Of a stretch of DNA of 64,000 nt, positions 26,639-34,730 are shown piece by piece (positions within the stretch are counted from its first letter, which is position 1; every line of letters begins with the position of its first letter). This DNA comes from Pseudorhodobacter antarcticus (GTDB lineage Bacteria > Pseudomonadota > Alphaproteobacteria > Rhodobacterales > Rhodobacteraceae), in NCBI GenBank assembly GCA_945862435.1, contig CAMAXX010000002.1:62001-126000 (forward strand), in the 5' to 3' direction. A program made the position numbers and the translations under genes. Under the pieces are notes generated by a model that saw only the letters and a program-made list of their open reading frames with translations, was not told the DNA's origin and searched no databases.

Positions 26639-27910
26639 ATGAAACGCCGCACCTTTCTGGCCCTGTCTGCCGTCAGCATTACCGCCCCTGCATGGCCTGC
26701 TTTTGCAGCCACCGATACGCGGGGAGTTTTGCTGAATTGGTATAAGCTGGTGCTGGAATTGGTGCGGCATACCGCCACTTATACCCCGCCCGTAGCCTCC
26801 CGCGCCTTTGCCTATTTGGGCATTACGGCATACGAGGTGCTGGCATCGGGCGCACAGGGCTATCAATCGCTGGCAGGGCAGGTCAATGGGCTAACCGCCT
26901 TGCCGCCGCGCCCCGAAGGGGTGGATGATGCGGCCGCGCTAAACGCCGCGTTGACCGAAGCGATTGCAAACTTCTTTGGCAATACTGGCCCCACAGGCCA
27001 GCGCGCGATGGATGCGATGGCCCGCGCCATGGGCACGCCTGATGCGGCATCTGCTGCCTACGGCCTTGCCGTGGCCGATCACATCTGGAACTGGTCGCAA
27101 AGCGATGGCGGCGCGGCTGTCGAAAACATGGGCTTTCCGATGGCGTATGAAACGGGCGGCAAGGCCGGCTCTTGGGTGCCCACATCGCTGATCCGCCAAC
27201 AGCAATTCCCACTTTTGCCCAACTGGGGCAACAACCGCACCTTTGCGGCCCCATCTGGCAGCGCTTGCGGCATAGCGGATCACCCCGAATATAGCGAAGA
27301 CCCCGCGTCCGCGTTTTATGCCGAAGCGATGGTGGTTTACGACACCGCCAAAACCCTGACACCCGAACAAAAAACCATCGCGCGGTTTTGGTCGGATGAT
27401 CCGATGCTCTCGCCAACGCCGCCCGGTCATTGGATTTCTATCGTTCTGCAAATCGCAGATCGCAACAATATGGACGCATTGCGCACCGCCGATATTCTGG
27501 CGCGGCTTGGCGTTGCGCTGGCCGATGGCTTTATCGGCTGCTGGTGGGCCAAGTATAAATACGATCTGATCCGCCCCGTATCCTATATCCGCCGCGTGAT
27601 TGATCCCAAGTGGGAGCCGCTGCTGATTACCCCGCCTTTCCCAGAATATCCGTCTGGCCATTCTACCCAATCGGGGGCCGCTGCTGCTGCGCTGACGGCG
27701 TTCTTTGGAGATAATTTTGCGTTTTCTGACGCAACCCATGTTGATGATGCCATCCCCGCGCGCGACTACGCCAGTTTCGCTGCCGCCGCCGAAGAGGCAG
27801 CCACGTCGCGGCTTTACGGGGGCATCCATTTCCCATCCGCCAATAAAAACGGCTTAGAGCAGGGCAGATGCATTGGGGCCTATGCGGCAGCTTTGGAGAC
27901 ACAGCTATGA
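26639..27910 (+). CDS. Vanadium-dependent haloperoxidase family protein (Tat-exported)
   Basis: 423 residues. The N-terminus MKRRTFLALSAVSITAPAWPAFA is a twin-arginine signal peptide. All active-site motifs of the vanadium haloperoxidase / PAP2 acid phosphatase fold are present: Lys-x6-Arg-Pro in KYKYDLIRP (about 302-310), PSGHST (about 340) and Ser-Arg-x5-His in SRLYGGIH (about 393-400). Such enzymes oxidise halides with peroxide, but related proteins are phosphatases, and sequence alone does not decide. The start at 26639 gives the signal peptide. It overlaps the CRTAC1-like gene by ATGA, so the two probably work together outside the cytoplasm. Its position right behind xylA suggests shared transcription, not shared function. 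Confidence 0.88.
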   Translation: MKRRTFLALSAVSITAPAWPAFAATDTRGVLLNWYKLVLELVRHTATYTPPVASRAFAYLGITAYEVLASGAQGYQSLAGQVNGLTALPPRPEGVDDAAALNAALTEAIANFFGNTGPTGQRAMDAMARAMGTPDAASAAYGLAVADHIWNWSQSDGGAAVENMGFPMAYETGGKAGSWVPTSLIRQQQFPLLPNWGNNRTFAAPSGSACGIADHPEYSEDPASAFYAEAMVVYDTAKTLTPEQKTIARFWSDDPMLSPTPPGHWISIVLQIADRNNMDALRTADILARLGVALADGFIGCWWAKYKYDLIRPVSYIRRVIDPKWEPLLITPPFPEYPSGHSTQSGAAAAALTAFFGDNFAFSDATHVDDAIPARDYASFAAAAEEAATSRLYGGIHFPSANKNGLEQGRCIGAYAAALETQL

Positions 27911-29451
27911 GGAACACTCTGGCCGCATTTGCTTTGCTTGCCAGCCCTGCCATGGCGCAGGACATTCCGAAATTCGTGGCCGAGACCGTCACGGCTGGCA
28001 TTGAACACGCCTTTAAGGGTGAATGGGAATATATGGTGGGCGGGGGGGCTGCGATATTTGATTGCAACGCCGATAGCCTGCCTGATGTTTACATCGCAGG
28101 CGGGCAAGACCGCGCCGCGCTGTATGTGAACGCATCGCAAAACGGCGGAACGCTCGCCTTCACTAAAACCGCCAGCACAGCCGATTTGCCCAGCGTTTCG
28201 GGGGCCTATCCGATAAACATCGATGGCGATTCCATCCCCGATCTGGTGATATTGCGCGTGGGCGAAAATGTGGTCATGCGGGGGCTGCCCAATTGCCAGT
28301 TTGAACGCGCGAACGAGCTGTGGGGCTTTGACGGAGGTAATGCGTGGTCAACCGCCTTTGCCGCCACATGGGAGGGGGGAAATACCCTGCCCACCCTAGC
28401 CATTGGCAATTACATCGACCGCGCGCAGGAAGCCTTTCCATGGGGTAATTGCACCGACAATTGGCTGCACCGCCCTATTGGGGGAACCTATGCCAAACCA
28501 CTGCCGCTGACCCCCAGCTTTTGCGCCCTGTCGATGCTGTTCACCGATTGGAACCGTTCGGGCCAGCCCAGCCTGCGCGTGTCCAATGACCGCGAATATT
28601 ACAAAGGCGGGCAGGAACAGCTTTGGCATTTTGAGGGGCCCGATGTGGCCCCGCGCCTGTTCACCGCCGACGAAGGCTTTCCGCGCCTGCGTATCTGGGG
28701 CATGGGCATTGCCAGCGCAGATATCACGGGCGATGGTTTGCCCGATTATTACCTCACCTCGATGGCGGATCAAAAGTTTCAAACGCTGGCAGACCCTGCC
28801 GCAGACCCGCTGAAACCCAAGTATAGCGATGTGGCATGGCCGCTGGGCATCACTGCCCACCGCCCACATACGGGCGGCGATCTGCGCCCGTCCACAGGCT
28901 GGCACGCGCAGTTTTCCGATGTGAACAATGACGGGCTGGCCGATTTATTTGTGGCCAAGGGCAATGTTTGGGAAATGCCCGATTTTGCGCAAAAAGACCC
29001 GAACAACCTGTTCCTGCAAACCAGCGAGGGTAAGTTTATTGAAGCGGGCGAGACATCTGGCGCGCTGTCGATGAACGCCGCACGCGGCGGCGGGCTGGCC
29101 GATTTTAACGGCGATGGCTGGCAAGACTTGCTGGTGGTCAACCGCAATGGCCCAACCGAAATATGGCGCAATACGGGCACGGGCACTGCTGGCAATTTTG
29201 TGAATATCGCCCTAGCCCAACCTGCCCCCAACACCGACGCGATTGGCGCGTTTATCGAATTTAAGCGCGGCGACAAAGTCGAGACGCGCGAAGTGACCAT
29301 CGGCGGCGGTCATGTCTCGGGCGTAATTGGCCCGCAGCATTTTGGTCTTGGCGGCGCAGATACCGGCGAAGTGCGGGTGATTTGGCCCGATGGGGCAGTC
29401 GGCGATTGGCAGGCTGTTTCCGCAGGGCAAACAATATCCCTTCAGCGTTAA
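27907..29451 (+). CDS. CRTAC1-like FG-GAP/ASPIC-UnbV repeat protein
   Basis: 514 residues with a Sec signal peptide (MRNTLAAFALLASPAMA). At least five FG-GAP/VCBS calcium-loop repeats of the form DxNxDGxxDxxV are visible: DCNADSLPDVYIAGG, NIDGDSIPDLVILRV, DITGDGLPDYYLTSM, DVNNDGLADLFVAKG and DFNGDGWQDLLVVNR. The C-terminus GEVRVIWPDGAVGDWQAVSAGQTISLQ is the ASPIC/UnbV domain. It should be an exported beta-propeller binding calcium. The ATG at 27907 overlaps the haloperoxidase stop (ATGA), the same pairing seen in other marine bacteria as far as I know. Substrate or partner unknown; direct interaction with the haloperoxidase is inference. Confidence 0.87.
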   Translation: MRNTLAAFALLASPAMAQDIPKFVAETVTAGIEHAFKGEWEYMVGGGAAIFDCNADSLPDVYIAGGQDRAALYVNASQNGGTLAFTKTASTADLPSVSGAYPINIDGDSIPDLVILRVGENVVMRGLPNCQFERANELWGFDGGNAWSTAFAATWEGGNTLPTLAIGNYIDRAQEAFPWGNCTDNWLHRPIGGTYAKPLPLTPSFCALSMLFTDWNRSGQPSLRVSNDREYYKGGQEQLWHFEGPDVAPRLFTADEGFPRLRIWGMGIASADITGDGLPDYYLTSMADQKFQTLADPAADPLKPKYSDVAWPLGITAHRPHTGGDLRPSTGWHAQFSDVNNDGLADLFVAKGNVWEMPDFAQKDPNNLFLQTSEGKFIEAGETSGALSMNAARGGGLADFNGDGWQDLLVVNRNGPTEIWRNTGTGTAGNFVNIALAQPAPNTDAIGAFIEFKRGDKVETREVTIGGGHVSGVIGPQHFGLGGADTGEVRVIWPDGAVGDWQAVSAGQTISLQR

Positions 29452-29552
29452 GCATACCTTCAGTTATTTCCGCCAAGTTGGGTGCACGATTCCCTGTGTC
29501 ACCACAGTTTGGCCAAACTTATGTCTCTATTGGCGATCAATTTCCCCTTTAT

Positions 29553-29575
29553 CCAAAGCGTGTTTTCCGCTTTGG
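29553..29575 (+). terminator. Hairpin downstream of the CRTAC1-like gene
   Basis: Stem CCAAAGCG / CGCTTTGG with a seven-base loop TGTTTTC, 100 bases after the stop and 63 bases before the Hint-domain gene. Only a short T-rich tail follows, so it is a weak terminator candidate that would separate the two transcripts. Confidence 0.4.
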
Positions 29576-29638
29576 TTGAGTTGATGCTGCTGCCAGTTGC
29601 ACCGATTCGATGCCAGTAGTACGAGTTGGGGAAGTGTT

Positions 29639-30136
29639 GTGATAGAACCATCTGCCAGGATTTTCATCCTGAAGGTCGATATTGTTGCCGCTGGCACGCA
29701 GATGCGCGTGGGTGCCCGCAAGGCCGAATTTTGCATCATTGAACATCTGGCCGTTGGCGACGAAGTGTTTGATCCTATTGAAGAACGCCTTGTCGAAATT
29801 ACCGAAATGGCCTGCGTGACATTGGATAGGGAAACCATCCGCGACCGTGGCTTTTCGCCCAAAATATTGGCGGGGGATACATCGGCCTATCCGCTACTTT
29901 ACGGGGTCAAAGTGCCAGTTGTGCTGGCCCGCAGCGGCTATACGCCGCCGATTCGCGGCGAACATACCCTACCCGATGGAACCGTGTTTTTCGCGCTGGG
30001 GTTTGAACGCCGCACCGTGGTCGAAACGCCCTCGGCCTTTTGTGAATTTGTGCGCGCCAGTGCCTATGCGTTCGAATCCTCGCCGCGTCGCAGCCCATCG
30101 GTTCTGCCCAATGATGGCTTGACCAACCTGCGCTGA
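29639..30136 (+). CDS. Hint-domain protein, catalytically degenerate
   Basis: About 166 residues starting at a GTG (29639) with GGGGAAG just upstream; an upstream TTG in frame is less likely. The sequence VAAGTQMRVGARKAEFCIIEHLAVGDEVFDPIEERLVEI follows the Hint (hedgehog/intein) domain pattern: AGTxIxTxxG, then hLxxGDxVxD. Normal self-splicing Hint domains start with Cys before AGT; here that position is a Val-Ala, so autoprocessing chemistry should be absent. A truncated C-terminal half follows (YPLLYGVKVPVVLARSG). Rhodobacterales have many Hint-domain proteins of unknown role. It lies downstream of the haloperoxidase/CRTAC1 pair, with its own leader. Confidence 0.65.
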   Translation: MIEPSARIFILKVDIVAAGTQMRVGARKAEFCIIEHLAVGDEVFDPIEERLVEITEMACVTLDRETIRDRGFSPKILAGDTSAYPLLYGVKVPVVLARSGYTPPIRGEHTLPDGTVFFALGFERRTVVETPSAFCEFVRASAYAFESSPRRSPSVLPNDGLTNLR

Positions 30137-30153
30137 AAGGCTGCTGCTTCAAC

Positions 30154-30185
30154 AAAAAGCCCGCGCAATCCGCGCGAGCTTTTTT
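30154..30185 (+). terminator. Bidirectional terminator
   Basis: AAAAAGC, C, CGCGC pairs with GCGCG, A, GCTTTTT: a 12-base-pair stem with one C/A mismatch and an AATCC loop. A and T runs on both sides suit termination of the Hint-domain gene (plus strand) and of tRNA-Lys (minus strand), which converge here. Confidence 0.75.
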
Positions 30186-30220
30186 GATTTAATCCCATGC
30201 AAACAAAGGCTTGCCTGAAA

Positions 30221-30296
30221 TGGTGAGCCGGTCGGGATCCGAACCCGAGACCTACTGATTAAAAGTCAGTTGCTCTACCAGCTGAGCTACCGGCCC
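30221..30296 (-). tRNA. tRNA-Lys (anticodon TTT)
   Basis: The minus strand reads as a 76-base cloverleaf: acceptor GGGCCGG/CCGGCTC, D-arm GCTCAGCTGGTAGAGC, anticodon stem ACTGA/TCAGT with loop CTTTTAA (anticodon TTT), and T-arm CGGGTTCGGATCCCG. The CCA end is encoded. It reads AAA/AAG lysine codons. A terminator hairpin lies 36 bases downstream. Confidence 0.97.
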
Positions 30297-30388
30297 ACGT
30301 TGCGGGTGATTAGAAACTAACGCCCTTAGGGTCAAGGGCAAAACGACCGCCTCTGGCAAAAAGCTATGCGCAATTGTATAGAGCGGGG

Positions 30389-31243
30389 ATGGAACGTGAC
30401 GCAAACCTCTATGGCCTGCCTTTCTTGAAAATGCACGGCGCTGGCAATGATTTTGTCATCATCGATTCGCGCGGGCGGGTGGGGGCAGGTGCGGCGGTGT
30501 GCACGCCTGCGCTGGCTGCCGCGCTGGGGGATCGGCATCGCGGGGTGGGGTTTGACCAGTTGGCCGAAATAAGCGGGTCTAGCAGCGCTGATTTTCATTT
30601 AGATTTTTGGAACAGCGATGGCTCGCGCGCAGGGGCCTGCGGCAATGCCACGCGCTGCGTGGCGCACTATATGATGGCGCAAACGGGCCGCGATAACCTC
30701 AGCCTGACCACGGCGCGCGGCATGCTGTATGCCCAAGCCGGGGCAGATGGGCAGGTCACCGTCAACATGGGCCATCCCCAGCGGGACTGGCGCGATTTGC
30801 CGCTGGCGCGCGAGGTGGATATGATGGCCCTGCCGCTGGAAGGTGCCCCCGTTGCCCTTGGCATGGGCAACCCGCACGCCGTGTTTTTCGTGCCCGATGC
30901 CGATGCGGTGGATTTAGCCGCGCGCGGCCCTGCGCTGGAACATGACCCGCTGTTTCCCGAGCGCTGCAATATCGAATTTGCCAGCCTGATTGCCCGCGAT
31001 ACCCTGCGCCTGCGCGTATGGGAAAGGGGCGCGGGCATAACGCTGGCCTGCGGGTCGGGCACCTGCGCCGCCGCTGTTGCCGCCCATTTGCGCGGGCTGA
31101 CATCCCGCCACGTGACAGTGCAGGCCGATGGCGGTGTGCTGCGCGTGGATTGGCGCGAGGACGGCGTTTGGCTGACGGGGCCAGTGGCCTATGTCTTTGA
31201 GGGCCGGCTTGCACCCGATATGATGGCTCTGGTGGCCCAATGA
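30389..31243 (+). CDS. dapF: Diaminopimelate epimerase
   Basis: 284-residue enzyme that converts LL- to meso-diaminopimelate for lysine and peptidoglycan synthesis. Both catalytic cysteines are visible: [12 protein letters not shown] (about residue 80) and [14 protein letters not shown] (about 220). The N-terminal block [18 protein letters not shown] is diagnostic. The ATG at 30389 is used; an in-frame TTG 15 bases upstream is less likely. It overlaps mtaB by four bases (ATGA). The pairing dapF-mtaB is frequent in alphaproteobacteria. Confidence 0.97.
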   Translation: MERDANLYGLPFLKMHGAGNDFVIIDSRGRVGAGAAVCTPALAAALGDRHRGVGFDQLAEISGSSSADFHLDFWNSDGSRAGACGNATRCVAHYMMAQTGRDNLSLTTARGMLYAQAGADGQVTVNMGHPQRDWRDLPLAREVDMMALPLEGAPVALGMGNPHAVFFVPDADAVDLAARGPALEHDPLFPERCNIEFASLIARDTLRLRVWERGAGITLACGSGTCAAAVAAHLRGLTSRHVTVQADGGVLRVDWREDGVWLTGPVAYVFEGRLAPDMMALVAQ

Positions 31244-32517
31244 CCGCGCCCATTTTTGCCACGTTAGGCTGCCGCCTGAACGCCTATGAAACCGAGGCGA
31301 TGAAGGAACTGGCGGCAAGCGCGGGTCTTGGGCAGGCCGTGGTTGTCAACACCTGCGCCGTAACCGCCGAGGCCGTTCGCAAAGCCAAGCAAGAAATCCG
31401 AAAACTGGCTCGCGAAAACCCTGGGGCTGCGGTGATTGTGACTGGCTGCGCCGCGCAAACCGAACCTGAAACCTTTGCCGCCATGCCAGAAGTTACCCGC
31501 GTGATTGGCAATACCGAAAAGATGCAGGCCAGCACTTGGGCGGCGATGGCCGCCCCTGATCTGATTGGCACAACCGAACGGGTGCAGGTTGATGACATTA
31601 TGTCGGTGCGCGAAACGGCGGGGCATTTGATTGATGGTTTTGGCCGCCACCGCGCCTATGTGCAGGTGCAAAACGGTTGCGATCACCGCTGCACTTTTTG
31701 CATCATTCCCTTTGGGCGCGGCAATTCGCGGTCGGTGCCTGCGGGCGTGGTGGTGGATCAGATCAAACGCTTGGTCGATAAGGGTTTTGCCGAGGTGGTG
31801 CTGACGGGGGTTGATTTAACATCGTGGGGCGCAGACCTGCCTGCACAGCCGCGCCTCGGCGATCTGGTTATGCGTATTTTGCGGCTGGTACCAGACCTTG
31901 CCCGCCTGCGGATATCTTCGATTGATTCAATCGAGGCAGACGATGCCCTGATGGGGGCAATTGCAACCGAGCCCCGCCTAATGCCACATCTGCATCTGTC
32001 CTTGCAGGCGGGCGATGATATGATCCTTAAACGCATGAAGCGCCGCCATTTGCGCGATGACGCGATCAAGTTTTGCGAAGATGCCCGCGCCCTGCGCCCT
32101 GATATTGTGTTCGGCGCGGATATAATCGCAGGATTTCCGACGGAAACAGATGCGATGTTTGAAAACTCGCTGCGCCTGATTGATGATTGCGGGCTGACCT
32201 TTCTGCACGTCTTTCCCTATTCAGCGCGCAAAGGCACGCCAGCGGCGAAAATGCCGCCCGTGCGCGGCCCTGTCATTAAGGCGCGCGCGGCGCAACTCCG
32301 CGCGGCAGGGGACGGTGCCTTGCAGCGCCATTTGGCCGCGCAAATTGGCCAGACCCATTCTGTGTTGATGGAGTCCCCCCGCATGGGACGCACGGCGCAA
32401 TTCACCGAAGTGGACTTTGCCGAGGGCCAGCCAGAGGGCCAGCCAGAGGGCCAGCCAGAGGGCCAGATTGTCACCGCCCGCATTATCGGCGCATCGACAA
32501 CCCGCCTGATCGCCTAA
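31240..32517 (+). CDS. mtaB: tRNA t6A37 C2-methylthiotransferase
   Basis: 425-residue radical-SAM enzyme that converts t6A37 to ms2t6A37 in tRNAs reading ANN codons. Domains in order: N-terminal UPF0004 domain with conserved cysteines ([25 protein letters not shown]), a radical-SAM domain with the cluster motif CDHRCTFC (about 146-153), and a C-terminal TRAM-like region. The shorter N-terminus and CRLNAYE form fit MtaB rather than MiaB. Oddity: the TRAM segment carries a run of EGQP repeats encoded by a 12-base tandem repeat (32422-32466), probably a recent slippage expansion. Confidence 0.95.
   Translation: MTAPIFATLGCRLNAYETEAMKELAASAGLGQAVVVNTCAVTAEAVRKAKQEIRKLARENPGAAVIVTGCAAQTEPETFAAMPEVTRVIGNTEKMQASTWAAMAAPDLIGTTERVQVDDIMSVRETAGHLIDGFGRHRAYVQVQNGCDHRCTFCIIPFGRGNSRSVPAGVVVDQIKRLVDKGFAEVVLTGVDLTSWGADLPAQPRLGDLVMRILRLVPDLARLRISSIDSIEADDALMGAIATEPRLMPHLHLSLQAGDDMILKRMKRRHLRDDAIKFCEDARALRPDIVFGADIIAGFPTETDAMFENSLRLIDDCGLTFLHVFPYSARKGTPAAKMPPVRGPVIKARAAQLRAAGDGALQRHLAAQIGQTHSVLMESPRMGRTAQFTEVDFAEGQPEGQPEGQPEGQIVTARIIGASTTRLIA
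32422..32466 (+). repeat. 12-base tandem repeat inside mtaB
   Basis: The unit GAGGGCCAGCCA is repeated 3.75 times without a mismatch, encoding [12 protein letters not shown] and EGQ. Perfect identity at third codon positions indicates recent expansion by replication slippage. The length is a multiple of three, so frame is kept. Confidence 0.9.
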
Positions 32518-32528
32518 AGCCAAATCAC

Positions 32529-33965
32529 CTAAAGATAAGCCTTTCCCCATGCGGCAATCATCTGCCGCTGCATGGTGCGGGCGCGTTTGCCCCATGCAGC
32601 GCCGCCTTCGGGGTCTTCGCGCTGATCTAGGGGCAAGGCGGCGCGGCGCGGGCTGTCAGCGGCAAAAATCGCAAAGGCCAGCGCGCGGCCCGATGGGGCG
32701 GTGATATACCCCGCAAGATTAGAAGCAAAGTTCAAGGTGCCACTTTTGGCAAATACCCGCAGCGCCGCGCTTTGCGCCTCGCGCCCCTCGCCATCTACGC
32801 CCTTTTCGCGCATCAGCCCGATCAACGCCGAATCCTTGGCCCCCAGCATCAACCGCACCATATCGGCGGGCGTAGAGCTGGACACAGGCCCCAGCCCCGA
32901 ATGGTCGCCAAAGCGCGCCGAAATGCCAAAACGGGCCTGCGCCCAAGCCGTCATCGCCGCCCCTGATGCCGCAATATCCCCCGCTTGCGAAGCGGCAAGC
33001 CCCAGCGCCTCGGCGGTTAGATTGGTGGAATATTTCAGCATCCCCTTAATCAGCGCCTCAAGCCCCTCGCTGTAATCTTCTGCCAGCGGCTGCGCGCCAG
33101 CGGGCAGGGCGGCAACCTCGCCTGCATCGGGCAGCTTGATCCCCTGCGCCGCGCATAGCGCGCCAAACACATCTCCCGCGTATCGCGTTGGCGCGCGCAC
33201 AGGCAGCCAGCGCGATCCGCCCTTGCGAAGGGCTGGGGCGGCCACGCTCCATGCCTCAATCGGCGCGTGCGCTTCGTATATAAACAGCGGCGCCTCGCGC
33301 TGGGCCAAAGCCACCTGCACGCTGCGCACAGGCGGCACAAAGCGCGCGCCTTCGGCATTGACCCCCAATAGGTCGCCGCCAGCCGCCCAAACAAAATTCG
33401 CGCGGTTGTAATTCAGAATCATTCCGCTGATTGCGGGGTTATAGCCTACAAAATCGGGCTGATCTGCCGCAATCCGCTCGATATAGGGCAGCGCGCCGCC
33501 ATATACCAAAAACCGACCCGTAATGCTGCGTACCCCCGCCCGCGCCAACGCGGCGCACATATCACCCAAACGGTCGGTATCAAGACTGGGATCGCCCCCG
33601 CCCGCGAGGATAAGATCGCCCTGCACCACGCCGCCCTGCACTGGCCCCGTGGCCAAAAGGCGGGTGGCAAATTGTTTGCCCGCGCCAAGTCGCTCCAACG
33701 CGAACAGCGCCGTCAGCGCCTTGGTGACGGATGCGGGGGGCATTGGCATATCTGCCTGCGCGCCGCCCAAAACGCGGCCACTTGCCAAATCGGCCACAGC
33801 ATAGCCCACCAAGCCGCCCAGTTTGGCCGCGCGGATAAATTCGGCGCAAATGGCATCTACACTGCTAAGCGATTTATCGGGCCGCGCCTTTGGCCGTGTT
33901 TGCGCCAAAACAGGCCCCGCCAGCGCCGCCAATCCACCCACCAAAACGCCCCGACGGCCAATCAT
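32529..33965 (-). CDS. dacB: D-alanyl-D-alanine carboxypeptidase/endopeptidase (PBP4 type)
   Basis: 478-residue class C penicillin-binding protein that trims peptidoglycan stem peptides and cross-links in the periplasm. The start MIGRRGVLVGGLAALAGPVLA at 33965 gives an export signal with two arginines. Catalytic motifs: SxxK in PPASVTKALTAL (about 74-84), SxN in KYSTNLTAEALG, and KSG in FAKSGTLNFASNLAGYI. The insert between SxxK and SxN typical of PBP4 is present. It is convergent with mtaB, 11 bases between the stops, and lies 37 bases downstream of nadD on the same strand. Confidence 0.93.
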   Translation of the reverse strand: MIGRRGVLVGGLAALAGPVLAQTRPKARPDKSLSSVDAICAEFIRAAKLGGLVGYAVADLASGRVLGGAQADMPMPPASVTKALTALFALERLGAGKQFATRLLATGPVQGGVVQGDLILAGGGDPSLDTDRLGDMCAALARAGVRSITGRFLVYGGALPYIERIAADQPDFVGYNPAISGMILNYNRANFVWAAGGDLLGVNAEGARFVPPVRSVQVALAQREAPLFIYEAHAPIEAWSVAAPALRKGGSRWLPVRAPTRYAGDVFGALCAAQGIKLPDAGEVAALPAGAQPLAEDYSEGLEALIKGMLKYSTNLTAEALGLAASQAGDIAASGAAMTAWAQARFGISARFGDHSGLGPVSSSTPADMVRLMLGAKDSALIGLMREKGVDGEGREAQSAALRVFAKSGTLNFASNLAGYITAPSGRALAFAIFAADSPRRAALPLDQREDPEGGAAWGKRARTMQRQMIAAWGKAYL

Positions 33966-34002
33966 CTGTGATCTGTCCCTGCTTTCATACTGACTTAAAT
34001 AC

Positions 34003-34632
34003 CTATTTCGCCCTTTCCACCCGAACAGGCTTCGCGGGCTTTCCCCATTCGCCGCGCGCGCGTATCTCCGTCGAAGAGGCATCATTCATCGGCATATTCA
34101 CAAAGCACCACACGGGCGGCATGTGCCCGCGCAACGTCTCGCCGCGAGAGACGCGGCGTGTGCGAAACGCCTGCGCAGCAACCGAAAGACGCGCCGCAAT
34201 CCCTGATCCGGGCCGCGCAAGCACCCCCACTGGAACCGACCGCAAAATATCGCGCCAGCGCCCCCATTTGTGAAATTGCACAAGGTTATCGGCCCCCATC
34301 AGCCAGACAAACTGCACGCGGGGGTATATCGCGCGCAAACGGTCAATCGTATCGGCAGTCGTGCGCGTGCCAAGCCGCGCCTCCAGCGCGGTGATCTTCA
34401 CGCGCGGATGTTGCATCACCGCATTTGCGCGCGCCAAACGGTCCGCCAGCGGCGCAGGCTGCCGCGTTTTCAGCGGGTTGGCAGGCGTGACCAGCCACCA
34501 AACCGCATCCAGCCCCATCCGCGCCATCGCTTGGCGGGTCAGATGCACATGGCCCAGATGCGCAGGATCAAACGAGCCTCCTAAAAGGCCGACGACCATG
34601 CCTTTGGTTGCTATTGGAAAACCCGCGCGCAT
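34003..34632 (-). CDS. nadD: Nicotinate-nucleotide adenylyltransferase
   Basis: 209-residue enzyme that makes nicotinic acid adenine dinucleotide from NaMN and ATP in NAD synthesis. The nucleotide-binding motif [17 protein letters not shown] with the HxGH element and the second motif near the C-terminus ([12 protein letters not shown], the ISSTxIR type) are both visible. The start at 34632 ([11 protein letters not shown]) is preferred to MVVGLLGG at 34599 because AGGGGG lies six bases upstream and the extension is usual for Rhodobacterales. In many bacteria nadD abuts rsfS-rlmH; here they are 3 kb apart, separated by ettA and the Fic module. Confidence 0.94.
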   Translation of the reverse strand: MRAGFPIATKGMVVGLLGGSFDPAHLGHVHLTRQAMARMGLDAVWWLVTPANPLKTRQPAPLADRLARANAVMQHPRVKITALEARLGTRTTADTIDRLRAIYPRVQFVWLMGADNLVQFHKWGRWRDILRSVPVGVLARPGSGIAARLSVAAQAFRTRRVSRGETLRGHMPPVWCFVNMPMNDASSTEIRARGEWGKPAKPVRVERAK

Positions 34633-34730
34633 ATCGCCCCCTGTAACCGAGGCGATACTTCAACGCCCGCGTTGCTCTTGTCCAGCAATATCGTTAAACA
34701 CCGCCCAAACCCGAAGTAAGGAGCATCCTC

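Noticed and set aside
32422..32466. Possible CRISPR-like or regulatory repeat array
   Set aside because: The repeats have no spacers and lie in frame inside mtaB. No repeat-spacer pattern or cas gene occurs anywhere in the window.
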